A DNA stretch of 64,000 bases from Pseudomonas sp. GCEP-101 (GCF_025133575.1 NZ_CP104011.1:124001-188000), one strand, 5' to 3'; counted from the stretch's first letter, positions 1 to 11,174 are shown. Notes: a model not told the origin generated them from the sequence alone. Program-made: numbers and translations.

Positions 1-919
1 GCTGGACGTCCTGGCCAACCTGGCCGAACGCGCACTGAACCTCGACCTGAACCGTCCGCGCTTCGTCGAAGAGTCTGGCATTCTCATCGAGCAAGGCCGC
101 CATCCGGTCGTCGAGCAGGTATTGGATACGCCGTTCGTCGCCAACGACCTCAACCTCGACGAAGACACCCGCATGCTGGTGATTACCGGCCCGAACATGG
201 GCGGTAAATCGACCTATATGCGGCAAACGGCGCTGATCGTGCTGCTGGCGCACATCGGCAGCTTCGTCCCGGCGGCGCGCTGCGAGCTGTCCCTGGTGGA
301 CCGCATCTTCACCCGCATCGGGTCGTCGGACGACCTTGCCGGCGGCCGCTCCACCTTCATGGTGGAAATGAGCGAAACCGCGAATATCCTGCACAACGCC
401 ACCGACCGCAGCCTGGTGCTGATGGACGAAGTGGGCCGCGGCACCAGTACCTTCGATGGCCTGTCGCTCGCGTGGTCCGCCGCCGAGCATCTGGCCCGAC
501 TGCGCGCCTTCACCCTGTTCGCGACGCACTATTTCGAGCTGACCGTACTGCCGGAAAGCGAGCCGGCGGTGGCCAACGTGCACCTGAACGCCACTGAACA
601 CAACGAGCGCATCGTTTTCCTGCACCACGTGCTGCCCGGCCCGGCCAGCCAGAGCTATGGCCTGGCGGTCGCGCAATTGGCCGGCGTGCCGGGTGCGGTC
701 ATTCAGCGCGCCCGCGAGCACCTGGCACGTCTGGAAACCACCAGCCTGCCCCACGAGGCGCCGCGCTCCAATGACCCGAAAAGCCCGGCGCCACTGCAGA
801 GCGACCTGTTCGCCAGCCTGCCGCACCCCATCATCGAAGAGCTGACGCGTGTCAGCCCTGATGACCTGACGCCGCGCCAAGCTCTCGAATTGTTATATGC
901 ATGGAAGACGCGAGTCTGA
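1..919 (+). CDS. mutS: DNA mismatch repair ATPase MutS, 3' part (5' end outside window)
   Basis: MutS recognises mismatches and uses ATP to recruit MutL in methyl-directed repair. The reading frame is open from base 2, so only about the last 305 residues are here. They contain the ABC-type ATPase domain: Walker [10 protein letters not shown], the Q-loop region, the signature-like region [10 protein letters not shown], Walker [16 protein letters not shown] and the conserved His of FATHYFEL. The C-terminal tail that ends [11 protein letters not shown] is the usual dimer/tetramer-forming end. fdxA follows 65 bases later on the same strand, as in P. aeruginosa. Identity is certain; the N-terminal mismatch-binding and connector domains cannot be judged. 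Confidence 0.97.
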   Translation, partial: LDVLANLAERALNLDLNRPRFVEESGILIEQGRHPVVEQVLDTPFVANDLNLDEDTRMLVITGPNMGGKSTYMRQTALIVLLAHIGSFVPAARCELSLVDRIFTRIGSSDDLAGGRSTFMVEMSETANILHNATDRSLVLMDEVGRGTSTFDGLSLAWSAAEHLARLRAFTLFATHYFELTVLPESEPAVANVHLNATEHNERIVFLHHVLPGPASQSYGLAVAQLAGVPGAVIQRAREHLARLETTSLPHEAPRSNDPKSPAPLQSDLFASLPHPIIEELTRVSPDDLTPRQALELLYAWKTRV

Positions 920-984
920 CGGATCGCGGGACAAGCTGCTAGAATCGCGCGCGCTTAGCCGCCCGCCTGAGGAGAAAATTAGAA

Positions 985-1308
985 ATGACCTTCGTCGTCA
1001 CCGACAACTGCATCAAGTGCAAATACACCGACTGCGTGGAAGTATGCCCGGTGGACTGCTTCTACGAAGGCCCGAACTTCCTGGTCATCCACCCGGATGA
1101 ATGCATCGACTGCGCCCTGTGCGAACCGGAGTGCCCGGCACAGGCGATCTTCTCCGAGGACGAAGTCCCGGATGGCATGCAGGAGTTCATCGAGCTGAAC
1201 AAGGATTTGGCCGATGTATGGCCGAACATCACCGAGAAGAAGGATTCCCTGCCGGACGCCGAAGAGTGGGACGGCAAGCCGAACAAGCTGCAGTTCCTGG
1301 AGCGCTGA
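985..1308 (+). CDS. fdxA: Seven-iron ferredoxin FdxA
   Basis: This 107-residue protein is a small cytoplasmic electron carrier of the Azotobacter ferredoxin I type. Two cysteine clusters lie in the first 50 residues: the N-terminal one ([17 protein letters not shown]) has the spacing of a mixed 3Fe-4S/4Fe-4S site, and the second is [12 protein letters not shown]. The C-terminal half lacks cysteines and is acidic, as in the family. A strong ribosome binding site (GAGGAG) precedes the ATG. A rho-independent terminator follows within 25 bases, so the gene is probably the last or only one of its transcript after mutS. Confidence 0.95.
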   Translation: MTFVVTDNCIKCKYTDCVEVCPVDCFYEGPNFLVIHPDECIDCALCEPECPAQAIFSEDEVPDGMQEFIELNKDLADVWPNITEKKDSLPDAEEWDGKPNKLQFLER

Positions 1309-1331
1309 TCTGCGCTGCTCTGCAGAAACGC

Positions 1332-1365
1332 GAAAGGCCCGCCAAGTGCGGGCCTTTCTCTTTTT
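1332..1365 (+). terminator. Rho-independent terminator of fdxA
   Basis: An 11-base perfect stem (GAAAGGCCCGC / GCGGGCCTTTC) with a 5-base loop is followed by CTTTTT. It lies 23 bases after the fdxA stop and should also separate fdxA from the converging rsmZ transcript. Confidence 0.88.
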
Positions 1366-1388
1366 CGGGGCGTCACTTTTCTGCGGGC

Positions 1389-1505
1389 AAAAAAAAGGGG
1401 CGGGATAACCCGCCCACTCTTTATTCCCTATTCATCATCCTGATGAACCGCATCCTGCGGGGGTCCTGACCGACATCCTTACCGGCCTGCGTCTTTCCGT
1501 GTACG
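1389..1505 (-). ncRNA. rsmZ: RsmZ small regulatory RNA (sequesters RsmA/CsrA)
   Basis: On the minus strand a roughly 117-base RNA can be read with six GGA triplets. Two sit in the loops of perfect hairpins: CCGC-AGGAT-GCGG (1448-1460) and TTCATC-AGGAT-GATGAA (1431-1447). It ends in a GC-rich stem (about 1398-1415) followed by eight U. A TAATAT -10 box (1514-1519) places the start near 1505. Position between fdxA and rpoS, GGA-loop architecture and an upstream GacA box match RsmZ of pseudomonads, which titrates the translational repressor RsmA. The start and end are inferred from promoter and terminator, not measured. Confidence 0.93.
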
Positions 1506-1668
1506 CGGGAGTGATATTACCCGCCTGCCGGATCGCGGCAACTGGGGCACTTTCGCACACCCGGCTCTTTTCGCTTCGGGCGATAAAAATAAAATCCTTA
1601 AAAAACAATTAGATAGAAATAATCGACGTCGAAGCTGGCGGGGATTCAAGCTGAACGCTCACACGTCA

Positions 1669-1686
1669 TGTAAGCGAATGCTTACA
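1669..1686 (-). promoter_or_regulatory. GacA-binding upstream activating site of rsmZ
   Basis: The sequence TGTAAG-N6-CTTACA is the canonical 18-base GacA palindrome found upstream of rsmY and rsmZ genes. It lies about 165 bases upstream of the predicted rsmZ start, a spacing typical of rsmZ promoters. Transcription of rsmZ should therefore depend on the GacS/GacA two-component system. Confidence 0.93.
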
Positions 1687-1696
1687 GCATGGCGCA

Positions 1697-1725
1697 TAAA
1701 AAAGCCCGGGATCATCCGGGCTTCT
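1697..1725 (-). terminator. Terminator downstream of rpoS
   Basis: An 8-base stem (AAGCCCGG / CCGGGCTT, 1702-1723) with a short loop is followed on the minus strand by a T run (A run at 1698-1703 on the plus strand). It begins about 20 bases after the rpoS stop codon. Confidence 0.85.
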
Positions 1726-1743
1726 TCGTTGTCGACCTGGACG

Positions 1744-2748
1744 CTACTGGAACAGTGCGTCGCTCGACAGGCCGTTCTTCTCGAGGATCTCCCGCAGACG
1801 CTTGAGGGCCTCGACCTGGATCTGCCGAACCCGCTCGCGGGTCAGGCCGATTTCCTGGCCGACTTCCTCCAGGGTGCTGCTTTCATGGCCGCGCAGGCCG
1901 AAGCGGCGAATCACCACCTCGCGCTGCTTGTCGGTCAGTTCCGACAGCCAAAGATCGATGCTCTCGCTGAGGTCATCGTCCTGCAGCAGTTCGCAGGGGT
2001 CGGTGGGACGGTCATCGGTCAGGGTATCGAGCAGGGTCTTATCCGAATCCGGGCCCAGGGAAACATCCACTGAGGTGACCCGCTCGTTCAGACCGAGCAT
2101 CCGCTTGACCTCGTCCACCGGCTTTTCAAGCAGGTTGGCGATTTCCTCGGGTGACGGCTCGTGGTCCAGCTTGTGGGTCAGCTCGCGCGCGGCCCGCAGG
2201 TAGACGTTGAGCTCCTTCACCACGTGGATCGGCAACCGGATGGTGCGGGTCTGGTTCATGATGGCCCGTTCGATGGTCTGACGAATCCACCAGGTTGCAT
2301 AGGTGGAGAAGCGGAAGCCGCGCTCGGGGTCGAATTTCTCCACCGCGCGGATCAGCCCGAGGTTGCCCTCTTCGATCAGGTCGAGCAGGGAAAGGCCGCG
2401 ATTGACGTAACGTCGCGCGATCTTCACTACCAGACGCAGGTTGCTTTCGATCATTCGCCGCCGACCGGCCGGGTCGCCCTTCTGCGCGAGGCGCGCAAAG
2501 TGGACTTCCTCCTCCGGAGTGAGCAGTGGCGAGAAACCGATTTCATTCAGATACAGCTGGGTCGCGTCGAGTGCGCGGCTGTAGTCGATGTGTTTGTGTT
2601 GCTTGAGAGACGAGAGAGAGGTGGCTTTAGGAGTGACTCGAAGCGATACCTGCTCTTCGGCAAATGACTCTTCGAGGATGATGCCAGGCTCCAGCAGGAG
2701 CACTTCATCATCGACGTCAAACTCCGGCCCTTCTTTTTTAAGTGCCAT
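1744..2748 (-). CDS. rpoS: Stationary-phase sigma factor RpoS (sigma-38)
   Basis: RpoS directs RNA polymerase to general stress and stationary-phase promoters. The 334-residue product starts [15 protein letters not shown]. It has region 1.2/2 with the core-binding and -10 recognition stretch ([39 protein letters not shown]), region 3, and a region 4 helix-turn-helix ([20 protein letters not shown]) for -35 recognition. An ATG ten codons upstream is open, but family alignment and the AAGGGA site favour 2748. It is the last gene of the ispF-truD-surE-pcm-nlpD chain; in other gamma-proteobacteria the main rpoS promoter lies inside nlpD, which I infer also holds here. Confidence 0.98.
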   Translation of the reverse strand: MALKKEGPEFDVDDEVLLLEPGIILEESFAEEQVSLRVTPKATSLSSLKQHKHIDYSRALDATQLYLNEIGFSPLLTPEEEVHFARLAQKGDPAGRRRMIESNLRLVVKIARRYVNRGLSLLDLIEEGNLGLIRAVEKFDPERGFRFSTYATWWIRQTIERAIMNQTRTIRLPIHVVKELNVYLRAARELTHKLDHEPSPEEIANLLEKPVDEVKRMLGLNERVTSVDVSLGPDSDKTLLDTLTDDRPTDPCELLQDDDLSESIDLWLSELTDKQREVVIRRFGLRGHESSTLEEVGQEIGLTRERVRQIQVEALKRLREILEKNGLSSDALFQ

Positions 2749-2843
2749 GTCGTTATCCCTTGCTGAGTTCGACAACAAGCCCAGGTGCTTCCTTATCCTT
2801 AGGACACCTAGGCCCGCTCACCCACGCAGGGGAACAGCTACCG

Positions 2844-3692
2844 TCAACGACTTGGCAAGTATTGCAGCGGATCTACAGGCTTACCCTGGCGGCGAATCTC
2901 GAAGTGCAGCTTCACCCGGTCAGTCCCTGTGGAGCCCATCTCGGCAATGTTCTGCCCGACTTTGACCTGTTGCCCTTCCCGCACCAGCAACCTGCGGTTG
3001 TGACCGTAGGCGCTTACGTAGGTATCGCTGTGCTTGATGATCACGAGTTCGCCGTAGCCCCGCAAACCACTACCGGCATACACAACCGTGCCATTAGACG
3101 CAGCTAGGACAGGCTGGCCCAATTGCCCCGCTATATCAATCCCTTTATTCAAACTGCCGTTTGATGCAAAACGGCCAATAAGAGTGCCATTGGTTGGCCA
3201 TATCCACCCCCCGGGAGCGCCCCCTGCCACGGCCGGAGTTGCGCTGCTGGCGGGCGGCTGCGTCGGCGTGGTGGCGGCGGGACTGGTCGGTTTACTGGCA
3301 GTGGCAGGCTGGGTAGCCGGTTTGTTGACAACTACCGGAGCGACAGGCGTATTGTTTTTCGCGACAGACGGCGCTTTCGACGCACCGCCATCGAAGCGGA
3401 TGGCCTGGCCGGGGCGGATGGTATAGGGCGCCGAAATATTGTTGCGCGCCGCCAGGGCCTTCCAGTCCCAGCCGTAGCGGAAGGCGATGGAGTACAGCGT
3501 GTCACCGGGGCGCACGACGTATTGGCCGCTGGTGACAGTCGGCTTCTGTTGGGCGTTGCGGTCTACGACGGTCGTCGTGCTGCGTGAAGTTGAAGAACAG
3601 GCCGCCAGCAGAGAGCAAACGGCAATGGCCACCACGACGTGGCCCAGGCCCTTGATCCAGTTCCGTTGACGCAGGGTCGCTGTCAAGCTCAC
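2844..3692 (-). CDS. nlpD: Murein-hydrolase activator lipoprotein NlpD
   Basis: NlpD is an outer-membrane lipoprotein with a degenerate LytM (M23) domain that activates septal amidase during cell division. The 282-residue product has a signal peptide with lipobox LLAAC (about residues 28-32). A LysM motif (YVVRPGDTLYSIAFRYGWDW, about 58-77) and a Pro/Thr/Ala linker follow. The M23 domain starts near GWIWPTNGTLIG. The usual zinc ligands are not all apparent (for example GIDIAGQLGQPV instead of an HxxxD core), fitting a non-catalytic activator. The start is GTG at 3692, preceded by AAGGGGG. rpoS follows 95 bases later. Confidence 0.93.
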   Translation of the reverse strand: MSLTATLRQRNWIKGLGHVVVAIAVCSLLAACSSTSRSTTTVVDRNAQQKPTVTSGQYVVRPGDTLYSIAFRYGWDWKALAARNNISAPYTIRPGQAIRFDGGASKAPSVAKNNTPVAPVVVNKPATQPATASKPTSPAATTPTQPPASSATPAVAGGAPGGWIWPTNGTLIGRFASNGSLNKGIDIAGQLGQPVLAASNGTVVYAGSGLRGYGELVIIKHSDTYVSAYGHNRRLLVREGQQVKVGQNIAEMGSTGTDRVKLHFEIRRQGKPVDPLQYLPSR

Positions 3693-3765
3693 CCATCCCC
3701 CTTATCCATGAATTGACGTCCAGCCTCACTGGCCGGCAGTTACCGCAGCCTTGACCGGCTTGCTC

Positions 3766-4437
3766 TCAGCCTAGCGGACCGTTGAGCAGCGGGACGAAGC
3801 GTACGGAATCCAGCACCTGGCGCTGGAAGCCATCCTCGGTGCGGACGATCAGCATCAGCTGCTGCACTTCGCCACCGCCGACCGGAATCACCAGCCGCCC
3901 CCCGGGAGCCAGTTGGTCCAGCAGTGCCTGAGGGACCTCAGCCGCCGCTGCGGTGACGATGATGCCGTTGTAAGGCGCCAGGGCAGGCCAGCCTTCCCAG
4001 CCATCGCCCCAACGAAAGACAACATTTCTCAGGTTTAGCTCCACAAGACGTTCTTTCGCACGGTCCTGCAGGGCCTGGATGCGCTCGACGGAGAATACCC
4101 GTTCCACGAGCTGCGACAGCACGGCTGTCTGGTAACCGGAACCGGTTCCGATCTCCAGCACCTTGTCCAGCGGGCCGGCGGCCAGCAGCAGCTCGGTCAT
4201 CCGCGCCACCATGAAAGGTTGCGAGATGGTCTGGTTGTGCCCGATGGGCAGCGCGGTGTCTTCGTAGGCACGGTGCGACAGCGCCTCGTCAACGAAGAGA
4301 TGGCGCGGCGTACGGCGGATCACCTCCAGCACGTGGGCGTTGGACAGGCCTTCTTCATACAGGCGCTGGATCAGACGCTCACGGGTGCGCTGGGAGGTCA
4401 TGCCGATCCCACCGCGACGGGACAATTCATTGGCCAT
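3766..4437 (-). CDS. pcm: Protein-L-isoaspartate O-methyltransferase
   Basis: Pcm methylates abnormal L-isoaspartyl residues using SAM and so starts repair of aged proteins. The SAM-binding motif [18 protein letters not shown] and the family signature [20 protein letters not shown] are clear. Two starts compete. ATG at 4401 ([10 protein letters not shown], 211 residues) matches where family members usually begin. ATG at 4437 ([10 protein letters not shown], 223 residues) has the better ribosome site (GGAGGG) and overlaps the surE stop by 11 bases. I give the outer start but the shorter form is equally plausible. It sits between surE and nlpD, the common stationary-phase survival cluster. Confidence 0.94.
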   Translation of the reverse strand: MANELSRRGGIGMTSQRTRERLIQRLYEEGLSNAHVLEVIRRTPRHLFVDEALSHRAYEDTALPIGHNQTISQPFMVARMTELLLAAGPLDKVLEIGTGSGYQTAVLSQLVERVFSVERIQALQDRAKERLVELNLRNVVFRWGDGWEGWPALAPYNGIIVTAAAAEVPQALLDQLAPGGRLVIPVGGGEVQQLMLIVRTEDGFQRQVLDSVRFVPLLNGPLG

Positions 4438-5185
4438 GGTCGATCCCTCCGAGCCAGTCGCCAAGGACATTGAACGCCTCCCGGAAGGTCCGGTCCATCT
4501 GCAGCGGCGTGATGGACACGTAGCCTTGCATGACCGCGTGGAAATCGGTGCCCTCCCCGCCATCCTCGGCATCGCCGGCAGCGGCGATCCAGTAGCCTTC
4601 CTTGCCGCGTGGATTGACCACTTTCACCGGCGCCGCAGCGCGGGCCCGATGGCCCAGGCGGGTCAGCTGGATGCCCTTGATGCGGTCCAGCGGCAGGTTG
4701 GGGATGTTCACGTTGAGCACGGTGCGCGGCGGCAGGTCGAGCTTGTCGTGGGACTCCACCAGCAGGCGGGCGAAATGCATCGCGGTGGGCAGGTTGTTAG
4801 TCAGCCGCGAGCAGAGCGAGAAGGCGAAGGCCGGACGGGACAGGAAGCGTCCCTCCAAGGCCGCCGCCACGGTGCCCGAATAGAGCACGTCGTCACCCAG
4901 GTTGGCGCCGAGGTTGATGCCCGAGACGACCATGTCCGGCAGTTCGTCCAGCAGGCCATTGAGCCCCAGGTGCACACAGTCGGTCGGGGTGCCGTTGAGG
5001 CTGATGAAGCCATTGCCCAGGCGATGGGGATGCAGCGGCCGATCCAGCGTAAGCGAGCTGCTCGCTCCGCTACGGTCGGTTTCCGGGGCGATCACGATGC
5101 AGTCCGCATACGCGGACAGCGCGTCGTGAAGCGCGGCGATACCGGGTGCAGTGACCCCGTCGTCGTTGGCAATCAATATGCGCAT
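4427..5185 (-). CDS. surE: 5'/3'-nucleotidase SurE
   Basis: SurE is a metal-dependent phosphatase acting on nucleoside 5'- and 3'-monophosphates and short polyphosphate, important for stationary-phase survival. The 252-residue protein starts [10 protein letters not shown], with the metal-binding DD pair. It continues with the conserved [14 protein letters not shown] and [20 protein letters not shown] segments and NVNIP, all typical. Length equals the family norm of about 250. The 13-base overlap with truD upstream and the close pcm downstream indicate one operon. Confidence 0.96.
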   Translation of the reverse strand: MRILIANDDGVTAPGIAALHDALSAYADCIVIAPETDRSGASSSLTLDRPLHPHRLGNGFISLNGTPTDCVHLGLNGLLDELPDMVVSGINLGANLGDDVLYSGTVAAALEGRFLSRPAFAFSLCSRLTNNLPTAMHFARLLVESHDKLDLPPRTVLNVNIPNLPLDRIKGIQLTRLGHRARAAAPVKVVNPRGKEGYWIAAAGDAEDGGEGTDFHAVMQGYVSITPLQMDRTFREAFNVLGDWLGGIDHGQ

Positions 5186-6231
5186 GGGCTTTCCGTCTGC
5201 CCTGCCGGCACGAGGTCGATCAGCTCGCGCACTACCACGGTGGCGAAGCAGCCAGCCGGCAGGACGAATTCCAGTTGCAGAATGTCAGGGGCGGGATAAT
5301 GCCATGTAAGGCCCGGGATGGGGAGGCGCAGAATGCGCCGTTCGTGCGCCATGTCCGCACTGGCGAGCCACTGGCAAAGCGCCATCTCAGTGTGTTGCAC
5401 GCTGCGCTCCATCTCGCCGGGCCGGTTCGCCGCCGGTGAATCGCCCTCGCCCCACAGCGGGCCGGTGGGGTGCAGGTCCAGCGCGGCAAGGCGCGGATCG
5501 GTGCATTCCGCCTCCCCCGCAGGGAAGAAGCTGCGGCTGTCGGTGAACGCCAGCAGGTCGCCGACCTGCGCGCGGTTCCAGGTGCCTTCGGCCACCCGGC
5601 GCGCCAACACCTGATTGAAAACGTAGCTGCGCGCCGCCGACAGCAGTCGCGAGCGCATGTTGCGGTGTTCCGGCAACTTGCCGCGCTCGGCAAAGCCGCG
5701 GGCGTCGAAGACGTTTCCACCGTCATGGCCGAAACGCTGGGTGCCGAAGTAGTTCGGCACGCCCTGGGCGACGATGGCCTTCAACCGCGCTTCGAGTCGC
5801 TCACGATCCGCCTGCAGCTCGGTCAGGCGCAGGGTGAAGCCGTTCGCCGAGTGCGCGCCGCGCTGCAGTTTGCGGCGGTGGCGGTTGCGTTCGAGGATGC
5901 GCAGGCTGTCATCCTCGGCGCCCGCCAGGTCCGGGTCGGACTTGCCCGGCAGGTGCAGGCTGAACCACTGGCGGGTCAGCGCCTGGCGATCCTTGAGGCC
6001 GGCATAGCTGATCATCTTCACCGGCACACCGGCCGCACGGGCCAGGCGGCGGGCGGCCTCCTCGGTGTTCAGGCCGCGCTTTTCGACCCACAGCCAGAGG
6101 TGTTCGCCGTCGCCGGAAAGCGGGATGTCCAGCACCTCGTCGACCTGGAAGTCTTCGGCCACGGCCTTGAGCACCGCACGGCCGCAGGATTCGCCATGGG
6201 CGCGCGGGCCCAGCAGTTCCAGCTCGGTCAT
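5173..6231 (-). CDS. truD: tRNA pseudouridine(13) synthase TruD
   Basis: TruD isomerises U13 of tRNA-Glu to pseudouridine. The 352-residue sequence holds the catalytic-Asp motif [22 protein letters not shown] (Asp near residue 81), the conserved [14 protein letters not shown] region, and the TRUD-domain segment [14 protein letters not shown]. The ATG overlaps the ispF stop by four bases, so the two are translationally coupled, and its end overlaps surE. Length matches E. coli TruD (349). Confidence 0.96.
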   Translation of the reverse strand: MTELELLGPRAHGESCGRAVLKAVAEDFQVDEVLDIPLSGDGEHLWLWVEKRGLNTEEAARRLARAAGVPVKMISYAGLKDRQALTRQWFSLHLPGKSDPDLAGAEDDSLRILERNRHRRKLQRGAHSANGFTLRLTELQADRERLEARLKAIVAQGVPNYFGTQRFGHDGGNVFDARGFAERGKLPEHRNMRSRLLSAARSYVFNQVLARRVAEGTWNRAQVGDLLAFTDSRSFFPAGEAECTDPRLAALDLHPTGPLWGEGDSPAANRPGEMERSVQHTEMALCQWLASADMAHERRILRLPIPGLTWHYPAPDILQLEFVLPAGCFATVVVRELIDLVPAGQTESPCAY

Positions 6232-6701
6232 GCGCGGGCCAGCAGGGCGACGGCGTGAACCGCGATACCTTCCTCGCGGCCGGTGAAGCCGAGTTTCTCG
6301 GTGGTGGTGGCCTTGACGTTGACCTGTTCCAGCTCGACCTTCAGGTCAGCGGCGATGGTTTCGCGCATGCGCTGGATGTGCGGCGCCATCTTCGGCGCCT
6401 GGGCGATGATGGTGGTGTCGACGTTTTCCACCTTCCAGCCCTTGGCTTCCACCAGGCTCAGAACATGGCGCAGCAGTGCGCGGCTGTCGGCGCCCTTGAA
6501 CTGCGGGTCGGTATCGGGGAAGTGCTTGCCGATGTCGCCCAGCGCGCAGGCGCCCAGCAGGGCATCGGAGAGCGCGTGCAGCAGTACGTCGCCGTCGGAG
6601 TGCGCGACGAGCCCGAACCTGTGGGGAATACGCACGCCGCCCAGGGTGATGAAGTCGCCCTCGCCGAAGCGGTGTACGTCGTAGCCATGTCCGATACGCA
6701 T
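6228..6701 (-). CDS. ispF: 2-C-methyl-D-erythritol 2,4-cyclodiphosphate synthase
   Basis: IspF makes the cyclic diphosphate MEcPP in the non-mevalonate isoprenoid pathway. The 157-residue protein has the zinc-binding N-terminus (GHGYDVHRF, Asp and His ligands). It also has [17 protein letters not shown] and the C-terminal [16 protein letters not shown] motif. Its partner ispD is 5 kb away here because the formaldehyde cluster lies between them, as in P. aeruginosa; dxr and uppS of the same pathway are also in this window. Confidence 0.97.
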   Translation of the reverse strand: MRIGHGYDVHRFGEGDFITLGGVRIPHRFGLVAHSDGDVLLHALSDALLGACALGDIGKHFPDTDPQFKGADSRALLRHVLSLVEAKGWKVENVDTTIIAQAPKMAPHIQRMRETIAADLKVELEQVNVKATTTEKLGFTGREEGIAVHAVALLARA

Positions 6702-6760
6702 GAAAAAACGCCCTGTAAATGTCAGGGCGTCGATTCTACCGGATCACTGCCCTGTGGGTG

Positions 6761-7612
6761 TCAGTCGCAGAGCGCCGCGGCGTGGTGACGCAGGTGATCT
6801 TCGATGAAGCTCGCAATGAAGTAGTAGCTGTGGTCGTACCCCGGCTGCAGGCGCAGCTCCAGCGGGTGGCCGGCCGCAGCCGCCGCGTCCCGCAGGGCCT
6901 GGGGCTTGAGCTGCACGGCGAGGAAGTCATCGCGGTCGCCCTGGTCCACCAGGATCGGCAGGCGCTCGCTGGCGTTACCCAGCAACTCGACCGCATCCCA
7001 CTCGCGCCAGGCGGCCGGGTCTTCACCGAGGAAGCGCCCCAGCGCCTTCTGCCCCCAGGGGCAGTCGCTCGGGTGGCTGATGGGGGCGAACGCCGACAGC
7101 GACCGATAGCGTCCGGGATTGCGCAGGGCGCAGATCAGCGCGCCGTGGCCGCCCATGGAGTGGCCACTGATGCCGCGCTTCAGCGACACCGGGAAGTTCG
7201 CCTCGATCAGCGCCGGCAGCTCCTGCACCACGTAGTCGTGCATGCGGTAGTGACGCGCCCAGGGTTCCTGGGTGGCATTGACGTAGAAGCCGGCGCCCAG
7301 GCCAAAGTCCCACGCGCCATCCGGGTCGCCCGGCACGTCCGGGCCGCGCGGGCTGGTATCCGGCGCGACGATGACGATGCCCAGCTCCGCCGCCACACGC
7401 TGGGCGCCGGCCTTCTGCATGAAGTTCTCGTCGGTGCAGGTCAGCCCGGACAGCCAGTACAGCACCGGCAGGCCGGCCTCGGGCTCGGCCTGGGGCGGCA
7501 GGTAGACCGCGAAGACCATGTCGCAGCCCAGCGTGGCGGAGCGGTGGCGATAGCGCTGGTGCCAGCCGCCGAAGCTCTTCTGGCTGCTGATGAGTTCGAT
7601 GGAATCCGTCAT
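6761..7612 (-). CDS. fghA: S-formylglutathione hydrolase
   Basis: This cytoplasmic esterase hydrolyses S-formylglutathione to formate and glutathione, the second step of formaldehyde detoxification. The 283-residue protein is an alpha/beta hydrolase of the esterase D family with nucleophile elbow [13 protein letters not shown] (Ser near 148). The oxyanion region is [11 protein letters not shown], with acid and His near the C-terminus ([17 protein letters not shown]). It lies 45 bases downstream of adhC, separated by a GC hairpin at about 7627-7651 that may stabilise or attenuate the shared transcript. Confidence 0.96.
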   Translation of the reverse strand: MTDSIELISSQKSFGGWHQRYRHRSATLGCDMVFAVYLPPQAEPEAGLPVLYWLSGLTCTDENFMQKAGAQRVAAELGIVIVAPDTSPRGPDVPGDPDGAWDFGLGAGFYVNATQEPWARHYRMHDYVVQELPALIEANFPVSLKRGISGHSMGGHGALICALRNPGRYRSLSAFAPISHPSDCPWGQKALGRFLGEDPAAWREWDAVELLGNASERLPILVDQGDRDDFLAVQLKPQALRDAAAAAGHPLELRLQPGYDHSYYFIASFIEDHLRHHAAALCD

Positions 7613-7657
7613 GGAGCCTCCTGTGAGGCCGGGCGCACGGGGCGCCCGGCGGTTCGA

Positions 7658-8967
<1,310 letters not shown>

Positions 8968-8985
8968 AATACAGGGATAATCCAC

Positions 8986-9879
8986 ATGCACCGCTGGGAA
9001 GGACTGGACGAATTCGTCGCCGTCGCCGAAACCGGCCAATTCACGGCCGCCGCCGAGCGCCTGGGCGTGTCGTCGTCCCACGTCAGCCGCCAGGTCGCAC
9101 GCCTGGAGGAGCGCCTGCAGACACGCCTGCTCTACCGCAGCACGCGCAAGGTGACGTTGAGCGAAGCCGGGCAGACCTTCCTGCAGCATTGCCGGCGCCT
9201 GCAGGACGCCCGCGAGGAAGCGTTGCGCGCGGTCAGCGATCTCTCCGCCGAACCCAAGGGCCTGCTGCGCATGACCTGCGCCGTGGCCTATGGCGAGCGT
9301 TTCGTGGTGCCGCTGGTGAACGAATTCATGGCCGAGTTTCCGCAGCTGCGGGTCGAGATCGAGCTGTCCAACCGCCAGCTGGACCTGCTCCACGAAGGCT
9401 TCGACCTGGCCATCCGCCTCGGCCGCCTCAGCGATTCGCGATTGGTGGCGACCCGCCTGGCGCCGCGGGTGATGTACCTGTGCGCGACGCCGCAATACCT
9501 GGATCGCCACGGCACCCCGCAGAGCGTGGCGGAGCTGGCGCGGCACAATTGCCTGGTGGGCAGCAGCGACCAGTGGAGCTTCCTCGAGGACGGTCGCGAA
9601 ACCCAGCACCGGGTGCAGGGCAACTGGCGCTGCAACAGCGGCCAGGCGGTGCTGGATGCGGCACTGCGCGGCTTCGGCCTGTGCCAGCTACCGGACTACT
9701 ACGTGCTGGAACATCTGCGCAGCGGCCGCCTGGTATCCCTGCTGGAGGCGCACCAGCCGCCGAACACGGGGGTCTGGGCGCTGTATCCGCAGCAGCGGCA
9801 TTTGTCCCCGAAGGTTCGCCAATTGGTGGACCATCTCAAGGAAGGCCTACAGCATCTTGAGCACTCTCCGTTGTCGTGA
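8986..9879 (+). CDS. gfnR: LysR-family regulator of formaldehyde detoxification (GfnR-like)
   Basis: The 297-residue protein has an N-terminal winged helix-turn-helix (about residues 5-62, QFTAAAERLGVSSSHVSRQV) and a periplasmic-binding-fold effector domain. In P. aeruginosa the LysR regulator at this exact locus (GfnR) activates adhC-fghA in response to formaldehyde; the assignment here rests on position and family. It is divergent from adhC over a 215-base gap with a candidate operator. Substrate specificity cannot be read from sequence alone. Confidence 0.85.
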   Translation: MHRWEGLDEFVAVAETGQFTAAAERLGVSSSHVSRQVARLEERLQTRLLYRSTRKVTLSEAGQTFLQHCRRLQDAREEALRAVSDLSAEPKGLLRMTCAVAYGERFVVPLVNEFMAEFPQLRVEIELSNRQLDLLHEGFDLAIRLGRLSDSRLVATRLAPRVMYLCATPQYLDRHGTPQSVAELARHNCLVGSSDQWSFLEDGRETQHRVQGNWRCNSGQAVLDAALRGFGLCQLPDYYVLEHLRSGRLVSLLEAHQPPNTGVWALYPQQRHLSPKVRQLVDHLKEGLQHLEHSPLS

Positions 9880-9947
9880 AGCAAACGGCAGGAATTGGCG
9901 TTCGCTAGAATGCCCGGTTTCCTACTCCACGGTTCAAGGACGACGAC

Positions 9948-11174
9948 ATGTCAGCCCTCTACTCCTTTCGCGAGCGCTACCTCCTGCGCTTCTGGACGCC
10001 GTTGCCGACCCTGGTCGCCCTCGGTGTGATCTCGGCCTACTACTTCGCCATGACCGGCACCTTCTGGGCGGTCACCGGCGAGTTCACCCGCTGGGGCGGC
10101 CATGTGCTGTCCTGGTTCGGCCTGCAGCCGCAGGAATGGAGCTACTTCAAGATCATCGGCCTGCAAGGCACCCCGCTGGACCGCATCGACGGCGTGATGA
10201 TCATCGGCATGTTCTTCGGCGCGCTGATCTGTGCGCTCTGGGCGGGCAACGTCAGCCTGCGCTGGCCAACCAGCAAGCGGCGCCTGGTACAGGGTCTGAT
10301 TGGCGGAGTGATCGCCGGCTTCGGCGCGCGCCTGGCGATGGGCTGCAACCTGGCGGCGTTCTTCACCGGTATCCCGATGTTCTCGGTGCACGCCTGGGCC
10401 TTCATGTTCGCCACCGTGCTCGGCGCCTGGTTCGGCGTGAAGATCAGCCTGCTGCCCTTCCTGCGCGTTCCGCTGAAGGTCGGCGGCAAGGCGGCGGCAC
10501 TGCCGAGCGCCGAGGCCCTGGCTCGCCGCGCCCAGCTGCAGTGGCGCCTGGGCATGGGCGTGCTGGCGATTGCCGCCCTGTTCGCCGCCTGGCGCTTCGA
10601 GGTCTCGCTGGTGCTGGGCATGGCCTGCCTGTTCGGCCTGCTGTTCGGCGGGCTCATCGAACGTGCGCAGATCTGCTTCACCAGCGCCGCGCGCGACCTC
10701 TGGACCACCGGCCGCACCCAGGCCGCAATGGGCATTCTGCTGGGCATGGCAGCCGCCTGCGTCGGCACCTTCGCCGCCATTCACAACGGCCTGCCGCCGA
10801 AGATTTTCTGGATGGGCCCGAATGCGGTGATCGGCGGGGTGCTGTTCGGCCTGGGCATCGTCCTGGCCGGTGGCTGCGAGACCGGCTGGATGTACCGTTC
10901 GATGGAAGGCCAGGTGCACTTCTGGGTGGTGGGGATCGGCAACGTGATCGGCGGCACCCTGGTCGCGGTGTACTGGGACGAGCTCGGCACCCGCCTCGCC
11001 CTGCCCTATCCCAAGCTCAACCTGCTGCAGGAGTTCGGTCCTGGCGGCGGGTTGCTGATCACCTTCGCCGGCCTTGCCCTGTGCATGCTGCTGGTGCAAC
11101 TGAACGCAAAACGATTCACCCGTAAACGGAAACCGTCCGATGCCCGACACCAAGACGCCGACGCTGTCGCTTGA
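9948..11174 (+). CDS. YeeE/YedE family membrane protein (sulfur-compound transport)
   Basis: The 408-residue protein is highly hydrophobic, with about ten predicted membrane segments in two repeated halves. Each half has a conserved cysteine in a glycine-rich context: ARLAMGCNLAAFFTG in the first, GIVLAGGCETGWMY in the second. That is the signature of the Sulf_transp/YeeE family, members of which import thiosulfate or move sulfur or selenium species. A TusA-like gene overlaps its 3' end by 35 bases, the usual partner, suggesting the imported sulfur is handed to that small protein. The substrate is not determined by the sequence. Confidence 0.85.
   Translation: MSALYSFRERYLLRFWTPLPTLVALGVISAYYFAMTGTFWAVTGEFTRWGGHVLSWFGLQPQEWSYFKIIGLQGTPLDRIDGVMIIGMFFGALICALWAGNVSLRWPTSKRRLVQGLIGGVIAGFGARLAMGCNLAAFFTGIPMFSVHAWAFMFATVLGAWFGVKISLLPFLRVPLKVGGKAAALPSAEALARRAQLQWRLGMGVLAIAALFAAWRFEVSLVLGMACLFGLLFGGLIERAQICFTSAARDLWTTGRTQAAMGILLGMAAACVGTFAAIHNGLPPKIFWMGPNAVIGGVLFGLGIVLAGGCETGWMYRSMEGQVHFWVVGIGNVIGGTLVAVYWDELGTRLALPYPKLNLLQEFGPGGGLLITFAGLALCMLLVQLNAKRFTRKRKPSDARHQDADAVA

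Noticed and set aside
7627..7651. GCCGGGCG / CGCCCGGC hairpin between adhC and fghA as a terminator
   Set aside because: No T run follows and the two genes are expected to be co-expressed, so I treat it only as a possible stabilising structure.
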